From the NCBI RefSeq assembly GCF_009833965.1, contig NZ_CP047165.1, forward strand, positions 124,001-188,000: 64,000 nt of DNA. The letters run 5' to 3'. The notes below the pieces were generated by a model. It did not search any database. It had not been told where the DNA came from and was given only the letters and a program-made list of their open reading frames with translations. Positions 57,860 to 64,000 of the stretch are shown one piece after another (the first letter of the stretch is position 1; each line of letters opens with the position of its first letter). The position numbers and the translations under genes are program-made. The DNA is from Pelistega ratti. GTDB lineage: Bacteria > Pseudomonadota > Gammaproteobacteria > Burkholderiales > Burkholderiaceae_B.

Positions 57860-58165
57860 TGCTTCTTTTTATCCTAAAGAAGCTTTGGTATGCATAAGAG
57901 CTAGCTACCCGCTAGTAATTAATTGCGCCCCGTATTAGAAAATAGTTGTTGTATTGACCACAAGTTGATAGAGCAACCTCCGTTTCTAACTTTTAATGCG
58001 TTACGACGCTTTTTGTGCTGACTGGTTGATTCCTTCAGACACTAATTAACTGGGGTTTTCAGGTGGGTTGTCTTTGTGAGGCACGAGACGCTGAGAGTTT
58101 CAGTAGTTAGGCTTAGGTATATATCAAATTCAACCAAATCAGGCTAGTTATGAAAGGACATAAAA
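57860..58165 (+). promoter_or_regulatory. structured ilvBHC leader RNA
   Basis: About 305 nt between promoter and ilvB, far longer than other leaders in the window. Hairpins: GCTTCTTT/AAAGAAGC (57861-57883), CTAGC-TACCC-GCTAG (57901-57915), GTCTTTGTG-AGG-CACGAGAC (58070-58089, one bulge), CTGA/TCAG (58091-58103). It contains a 17-codon frame (separate entry). There is no run of Ile/Val/Leu codons, so it is not a classical ilv attenuator. Base composition is visibly richer in G and C than the flanks, and the 3' part looks constrained. Betaproteobacterial acetolactate synthase genes are reported to carry conserved leader RNA motifs; whether this is one needs a covariance search. Confidence 0.55.
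57996..58049 (+). CDS. possible leader peptide before ilvB
   Basis: ATG to TAA, 17 residues: MRYDAFCADWLIPSDTN. The only hints of use are its place in the ilv leader and the structured RNA that follows directly. One Leu and one Ile codon stand side by side (WLI), but there is no codon run as in known leader peptides. The ribosome site is weak, so it may also be chance. Confidence 0.3.
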   Translation: MRYDAFCADWLIPSDTN

Positions 58166-59893
58166 ATGGAACTTATAGGCGCTGATATTATCGTGCGTTG
58201 CCTTGCTGAACAAGGTGTTAAACATGTATTTGGATACCCCGGTGGTGCGGTATTAAATATTTACGATGCTATCTACAAACAAAAAGATTTTGAGCATATT
58301 TTAGTGCGTCATGAGCAGGCAGCTGTTCATGCGGCGGATGCTTATTCTCGTTCATCTAATGAAGTCGGTGTATGTATTGTTACAAGTGGCCCAGGTTTGA
58401 CGAATGCGGTTACGGGTATTGCAACGGCTTATATGGATTCTATTCCCTTAGTGGTAATTAGTGGTCAAGTAGGATCAAAAGCGATTGGTGAAGATGCTTT
58501 CCAAGAATGTGATGCAGTAGGTATTACACGTCCCTGTGTGAAGCATAATTTTTTAGTGAAAGATGTTAAAGATCTTGCGGATATTATACGGAAGGCATTT
58601 TATATTGCTAAAACAGGTCGCCCAGGGCCAGTGCTGATAGATATTCCTAAGGATATTTCAGTAATGCCTTGCAAATATGCTCCTCCCAAAGAGGAAGTAA
58701 AAATGCGTTCTTATGCACCGACAACAAAAGGGCATAGCGGACAAATTAAGAAAGCTGTCCAATTATTGTCAACAGCTCAACGCCCTATGATTTATATTGG
58801 TGGTGGTGCAATATTAGCAAATGCTTCTGAAGAATTAAAAGAATTTGTACATTTAACAGGCGCACCTTGTGTTACTACTCTAATGGCATTGGGTGCTATT
58901 GATGCCAATGATCCTCATTGTCTTGGTATGCCAGGTATGCATGGTACTTATGAAGCTAATATGGCATTGCATTATAGTGATGTATTAGTGGCAGTTGGTA
59001 CAAGGATAGATGATCGGGTAGTCGGTAATCCTAAAAACTTTATGTCTCAACCACGTAAAGTGATTCATATTGATATTGACCCATCTTCTATTTCTAAGCG
59101 TATTCGAGCAGATATTCCTATTGTGGGCAGTGTAAAAGATGTACTTGAAGAGCTTAATGGGTTTATCCGTGAATTAGGTAGTCCTAAAGAAAAACAAGCT
59201 GATGCTCTTAAAGCATGGTGGGATCAAATTAAGCAGTGGCAGGCTCGTGATTGCTTGGATTATGATAAAAATGCTGATGTCATTAAACCCCAATATGTTG
59301 TTCAAAAACTTTGTGAGGTAACAAATGGTGAAGCATTTGTTGCATCTGATGTTGGACAACACCAAATGTGGGCGGCACAGTATTATCGATTCAAAAAACC
59401 TCGACGTTGGCTAAATTCAGGCGGTTTAGGTACGATGGGCGTAGGTTTACCGTTTGCGATGGGTATTCAAAAAGCTAACCCTGATCCTGATACACAGATA
59501 GCAGTAATCACAGGCGATGGTTCTATTCAAATGAATATTCAAGAGTTAGCAACATGTAAGCAATATGGTTTTACTCCTAAGATTATTTGTTTAAACAATA
59601 GTTTCTTAGGAATGGTTCGTCAATGGCAAGAGCTAGATTATGACAAACGCTATTCACAATCTTATATGGAGTCTATGCCAGACTTTGTGAAGTTAGTTGA
59701 AAGTTATGGACATATTGGTATCCAAGTAGAGAAAAAAGAAGATGTTGAACCAGCACTTCGAGAAGCTTTTGGTCGATATAAAGATCGCTTAGTTTTTTTA
59801 AACTTTATTACAAGTCCAGAAGAGAATGTATTCCCCATGGTTAAGGCAGGTAAAGGTCTTACCGAAATGCTTTTAAGCCCAAATGATAAATAG
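58166..59893 (+). CDS. ilvB: acetolactate synthase, large subunit
   Basis: ThDP/FAD enzyme for the first common step of Val, Leu and Ile synthesis, 575 residues. The catalytic Glu is in LVRHEQAAVHAADAYSR. The FAD/central domain has VGTRIDDRVVGNP. The ThDP motif reads GDGSIQMNIQELATCKQYG followed by the loop NNSFLGMVRQWQ. AAAGGA stands 7 bp before the ATG; the long leader precedes it. The regulatory subunit follows after 12 bp. Confidence 0.97.
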   Translation: MELIGADIIVRCLAEQGVKHVFGYPGGAVLNIYDAIYKQKDFEHILVRHEQAAVHAADAYSRSSNEVGVCIVTSGPGLTNAVTGIATAYMDSIPLVVISGQVGSKAIGEDAFQECDAVGITRPCVKHNFLVKDVKDLADIIRKAFYIAKTGRPGPVLIDIPKDISVMPCKYAPPKEEVKMRSYAPTTKGHSGQIKKAVQLLSTAQRPMIYIGGGAILANASEELKEFVHLTGAPCVTTLMALGAIDANDPHCLGMPGMHGTYEANMALHYSDVLVAVGTRIDDRVVGNPKNFMSQPRKVIHIDIDPSSISKRIRADIPIVGSVKDVLEELNGFIRELGSPKEKQADALKAWWDQIKQWQARDCLDYDKNADVIKPQYVVQKLCEVTNGEAFVASDVGQHQMWAAQYYRFKKPRRWLNSGGLGTMGVGLPFAMGIQKANPDPDTQIAVITGDGSIQMNIQELATCKQYGFTPKIICLNNSFLGMVRQWQELDYDKRYSQSYMESMPDFVKLVESYGHIGIQVEKKEDVEPALREAFGRYKDRLVFLNFITSPEENVFPMVKAGKGLTEMLLSPNDK

Positions 59894-59905
59894 GAGTATA
59901 AAGGT

Positions 59906-60397
59906 ATGCGACATATATTATCTGTTTTATTAGAAAATGCTCCTGGTGCTTTATCACGAGTAGTGGGGTTATTTTCTGCGCGTGGTTACAATATTGAAAC
60001 GCTAACCGTTGCCCCTACAGAAGATCAAACCTTATCACGTATCACCATCATGACAGATGGATCAGATGATAGGATTGAACAAGTCACTAAGCATCTTAAT
60101 CGTTTGGTGGATGTCGTTAAGGTTGTTAATCTGACCGAGGCAGACTATGTTGAACGTGAATTAATGTTAATCAAAGTGCGTGCGGTAGGTAAAGAGCGTG
60201 AAGAAGTGATGCGCCTTACAGATATTTTCCGTGGTCATATCGTTGATGTAACCGATAAAATCTATACGATTGAACTCACGGGTAATCAAAGTAAGATTCA
60301 AGCATTTATTAATGCTTTAGACCGTAGTGCTATTTTGGAAACCGTACGTACAGGGGTTTCTGGTATTGGTCGTGCAGATCGTATTTTAAAGGTTTAA
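59906..60397 (+). CDS. ilvH: acetolactate synthase, small regulatory subunit
   Basis: 163 residues: N-terminal ACT domain (RHILSVLLENAPGALSRVVG) that binds valine for feedback inhibition, and the C-terminal ferredoxin-like domain (ERELMLIKVRAVGKEREEVM). Length typical of IlvH. GGAGT stands before the ATG; ilvC follows after 28 bp. Confidence 0.97.
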   Translation: MRHILSVLLENAPGALSRVVGLFSARGYNIETLTVAPTEDQTLSRITIMTDGSDDRIEQVTKHLNRLVDVVKVVNLTEADYVERELMLIKVRAVGKEREEVMRLTDIFRGHIVDVTDKIYTIELTGNQSKIQAFINALDRSAILETVRTGVSGIGRADRILKV

Positions 60398-60407
60398 TTA
60401 TTAATAA

Positions 60408-61442
<1,035 letters not shown>

Positions 61443-61532
61443 TATCTTTTACCTTATAGACTAAAAGTAGTATCTGGTATATTATTTTTATAGAATAGGT
61501 ATCAGCATAGAAGTATTAGCGAGTATCTATTT

Positions 61533-61565
61533 AAAACAGGTGCAAAATAAGCACCTGTTTTTTTA
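61533..61565 (+). terminator. terminator of ilvBHC
   Basis: AAAACAGGTGC, loop AAAATAA, GCACCTGTTTT plus more T; 11 bp. Confidence 0.92.
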
Positions 61566-61741
61566 TGTTTTGTTGCGGTAAAGATGATTAAATATGCTAC
61601 TTGAGTATTAAATGAATTTAGAAGGATTTTTGTATTTATCCGCTGATAGTGGGGGAAATGTAATATAATCTTTCCAATCATGGAATATTTTAGATTTCAT
61701 ACATCAATTTTTGGTAATTTCTTTATGTGAGGAATATAAAA

Positions 61742-62533
61742 ATGCTAAAAAAATTATGTTTAACGCTTATGCTAGGAGCTGGTCTCAGTATGGGGGGTAC
61801 AGTAGCCGCAGAAGGTGTATTAAAAATTGGTGTAGAGGCAATGTATCCGCCGTTTGAAAGTAAAGATGCAAACGGTAAACTCGTTGGTTTTGATATTGAG
61901 TTAGCTGACGCGGTGTGTGCAAAATTAGACGTTAAATGTGAATGGGTAGAAAGTACATTTGATGGTCTTATCCCTTCATTAAATACACGTAAGTTTGATT
62001 TTGTTAATTCTAATATGACGATTACAGAGGCTCGTAAAAAAGTAGTGAATTTTACAGTACCTATTTATGATGTTCCTTCTCAATTGATTGTCAAAAAAGA
62101 TGTTGATGTTACCTTAGATCCAGAAAGTCTTAAAGCAAAAAATATTACTGTAGCGGTGTTACAGGGTTCTGCTCAAGAAACTTTTGCGAAAAAGCATTGG
62201 CAATCTAAAGGGGTTAAAGTTGTCTCTTATGCTAACCAAGATCAAGTCTTTATTGATTTAGCGAATGGTCGTGTACAAGGTGCATTACAAAACACACCTG
62301 TAGGAAGAGATGCGTTTTTATCACAGCCAGAAGGTAAAGATTTTAAAGAAATAGAAGAAGTGGCGAATGATCCAGAAGTTCTTACCACAGCGATTGGTTT
62401 TGCTGTTCGTAAAAATGATCATGCACTTAAAGATCAATTAGATCAAGCGATTAATTCGTTAAAAGAAGAAGGGGTTGTTGCCGAATTATCAAAAAAATAT
62501 TTTGGTAGTGATTGGACAGCAAGAAACGAATAA
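61742..62533 (+). CDS. basic amino-acid ABC transporter, binding protein
   Basis: Periplasmic binding protein family 3 (ArtJ/HisJ-like), 263 residues. Signal peptide MLKKLCLTLMLGAGLSMGG with cleavage near VAA-EG. Mature start VLKIGVEAMYPPFESKDANG, then GFDIELADAVCAKL and the loop FDFVNSNMTITEARKK (substrate carboxylate binding Arg in it). Start at ATG 61742, behind GTGAGGAAT; a GTG at 61727 would take in the ribosome site. No permease or ATPase gene follows; a terminator closes the gene, so this is an orphan binding protein at this locus. Confidence 0.9.
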   Translation: MLKKLCLTLMLGAGLSMGGTVAAEGVLKIGVEAMYPPFESKDANGKLVGFDIELADAVCAKLDVKCEWVESTFDGLIPSLNTRKFDFVNSNMTITEARKKVVNFTVPIYDVPSQLIVKKDVDVTLDPESLKAKNITVAVLQGSAQETFAKKHWQSKGVKVVSYANQDQVFIDLANGRVQGALQNTPVGRDAFLSQPEGKDFKEIEEVANDPEVLTTAIGFAVRKNDHALKDQLDQAINSLKEEGVVAELSKKYFGSDWTARNE

Positions 62534-62583
62534 TTTTCGCAGAAAGTTATATGAAATAATAAGACAAAGGTATGTTTTAGCTT

Positions 62584-62616
62584 AAAAGGTGCAGATAGAT
62601 ATTTGCACCTTTTGCA
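62584..62616 (+). terminator. terminator of binding-protein gene
   Basis: AAAAGGTGCA, 10-nt loop, TGCACCTTTT; 10-bp stem. Confidence 0.85.
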
Positions 62617-62770
62617 CAAGCATTTTTGGTGATAGAAAAATATAGAGTTATGTAGATAAGGCATAGATTACATACTTTCCTATTATTTCATTGCGTAAGG
62701 TTTTTGATTCTTCGATTAAAGATAGAAACTAGTCTTTAAAGAAGATGGTATTTTTAAAAAGGAAATTAAA

Positions 62771-64000
62771 ATGACGACAAGAAAAGAAGTCGATTTACTA
62801 GGTGAACGTGAAGTTCCTGCAGAAGCATATTGGGGGATTCATACACTAAGAGCAGTAGAGAATTTTAAAATCTCTAACACCACTATTTCAGATGTACCTG
62901 AATTTGTTCGTGGTATGGTGATGGTTAAAAAAGCGACAGCTTTGGCGAATGGTCAATTAGGTGCTATTCCACAAGAGATTGCTCAAGCGATTGTAAAAGC
63001 TTGCGATACGATCTTAACAGAAGGAAAATGTATGGATCAATTTCCTTCAGATGTCTATCAAGGTGGAGCAGGGACATCTGTTAATATGAATACCAATGAA
63101 GTGGTGGCAAACCTTGCTTTAGAAATTCTTGGGCATCAAAAAGGGGAGTATCAATACCTAGATCCAATGGATCATGTGAATGCTAGCCAATCAACGAATG
63201 ATGCCTACCCTACAGGTTTCCGTATTGCTGTTTATAATAGTGTCATTAAGTTAATTGAAAAAGTTCGCTATTTACAAGAGGGTTTTGAACATAAAGCAAA
63301 AGCGTTTGATCATGTTCTAAAAATGGGACGTACTCAATTGCAAGATGCTGTTCCTATGACAGTAGGACAAGAGTTTAGAGCATTTGCCGCTTTATTAGAA
63401 GAGGAAGTCCGTTATTTAAAACATACAGCAGCCCTTTTATTAGAAGTAAATTTGGGGGCAACAGCTATTGGTACGGGTTTAAATACGCCAGAAGGGTATG
63501 CACCTTTGGTGGTAAAACATTTAGCTGAGGTATCAGGTTTACCTTGTGTATTAGCCCCTAATTTAATTGAAGCAACATCTGATTGTGGTGATTATATATC
63601 GGTACATGGTGCTTTAAAACGTACAGCCGTCAAGCTATCAAAAATATGCAATGATTTACGTTTACTTTCTTCTGGCCCTCGAGCTGGTTTAAAAGAAATT
63701 AATCTTCCTGAGCTACAAGCAGGCTCTTCAATTATGCCTGCTAAAGTAAATCCTGTGCTACCCGAGGTGGTTAATCAAGTATGCTTTAAAGTAATTGGTA
63801 ATGATACTGCACTTACCTTTGCAGCTGAAGCAGGGCAATTACAATTAAATGTTATGGAACCAGTAATTGGACAAGTAATGTTTGAAAGTATCAGTATCTT
63901 ATCAAATGCTTGCCAAAGTTTACGTGATAAGTGTGTAGATGGAATTACAGTGAATGAAGACATTTGCAAAAACTATGTTTTCAACTCTATTGGTATTGTT
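62771..64000 (+). CDS. aspA: aspartate ammonia-lyase (3' end outside window)
   Basis: Splits aspartate to fumarate and ammonia. The frame runs open from ATG 62771, behind AAAAAGGAAA, to the last base, 410 codons; the family has about 470. Seen: [20 protein letters not shown], the T-S-x-N region [13 protein letters not shown], the [14 protein letters not shown] block, and the mobile signature loop [11 protein letters not shown] with the catalytic Ser. The GSS loop and NEV block identify AspA versus FumC (both share the fold; the start and MDHVN favour AspA). With the Asp/Glu racemase and transporter it fits amino-acid use as a carbon source. Confidence 0.95.
   Translation, partial: MTTRKEVDLLGEREVPAEAYWGIHTLRAVENFKISNTTISDVPEFVRGMVMVKKATALANGQLGAIPQEIAQAIVKACDTILTEGKCMDQFPSDVYQGGAGTSVNMNTNEVVANLALEILGHQKGEYQYLDPMDHVNASQSTNDAYPTGFRIAVYNSVIKLIEKVRYLQEGFEHKAKAFDHVLKMGRTQLQDAVPMTVGQEFRAFAALLEEEVRYLKHTAALLLEVNLGATAIGTGLNTPEGYAPLVVKHLAEVSGLPCVLAPNLIEATSDCGDYISVHGALKRTAVKLSKICNDLRLLSSGPRAGLKEINLPELQAGSSIMPAKVNPVLPEVVNQVCFKVIGNDTALTFAAEAGQLQLNVMEPVIGQVMFESISILSNACQSLRDKCVDGITVNEDICKNYVFNSIGIV

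Noticed and set aside
57890..57904. Four-codon leader peptide MHKS in the ilv leader
   Set aside because: Very short, no ribosome site and no regulatory codons; likely chance.

Overview
The window looks like a stretch of chromosome from an AT-rich member of the Betaproteobacteria, most likely an Alcaligenaceae-type member of the Burkholderiales (Pelistega/Basilea/Taylorella-like). This rests on gene order and family content, not on a database search. The clues are gmk-rpoZ-spoT, alaC-hom-thrC, pyrG-kdsA-DUF1330-eno-ftsB, ilvB-ilvH-ilvC, and an EF-P carrying Arg32 next to its rhamnosyltransferase EarP. Almost everything is core housekeeping sequence, densely packed, with clear Rho-independent hairpins between units.

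Layout. 1-2145: 3' part of polA. 2200-3840: the only clearly accessory island. It holds a broken Rhs core in pieces of alternating orientation, an apparently intact Tdi1/GAD-like immunity gene and a truncated, frameshifted Ntox15 (Tde-type) DNase toxin tip. 3924-4572: an outer-membrane barrel gene whose signal peptide is put out of frame by a 16-bp tandem duplication. 4747-9700: htpX, a pirin, a small membrane protein, a mercaptopyruvate sulfurtransferase and a membrane metallophosphoesterase. 9893-13448: a four-helix membrane protein, efp, earP and an aminotransferase. 13820-19733: spoT, rpoZ, gmk, a PIN-PhoH ATPase, bcp and a Mth938-type protein, all on the minus strand. 20282-24182: the alaC-hom-thrC threonine operon. 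24351-31805: a Sel1 protein, NnrS, a squalene-synthase-like protein without its catalytic acidic residues, an Asp/Glu racemase, alr, radA and a Kdo-kinase-like gene. 31982-37168: a putrescine/spermidine ABC transporter (binding protein, ATPase, two permeases), an ArsC-like protein and rpiA. 37373-37447: tRNA-Asn. 37793-43350: Na/Pi symporter, LysR regulator, YdcH-like protein, and a plsC-cdsA pair. 43433-48050: pyrG, kdsA, DUF1330, eno, ftsB. 48163-48565: tandem repeats of about 188 bp able to form long hairpins, next to a solitary PIN-domain gene. 49434-55443: clpB with a textbook sigma-32 promoter, ubiK, a YebE-like protein, yaaA and rluE. 55435-57639: a YccS-like transporter. 57824-61442: a long structured leader and ilvB-ilvH-ilvC. 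61742-64000: an amino-acid binding protein and the start of aspA.

How it works together: amino-acid synthesis (Thr, Ala, branched chain, D-amino acids), envelope building (PlsC, CdsA, KdsA, Kdo kinase, FtsB), translation quality (EF-P/EarP, tRNA-Asn), stringent response and protein quality control (SpoT, HtpX, ClpB) lie side by side in short operons. The most unusual signals are the Tde/Tdi-Rhs relic with a small internal inversion, the signal-peptide duplication, the pseudoenzyme-like HpnD homologue, the hairpin repeats beside the PIN gene, and the roughly 300-nt ilv leader with a 17-codon mini-ORF.
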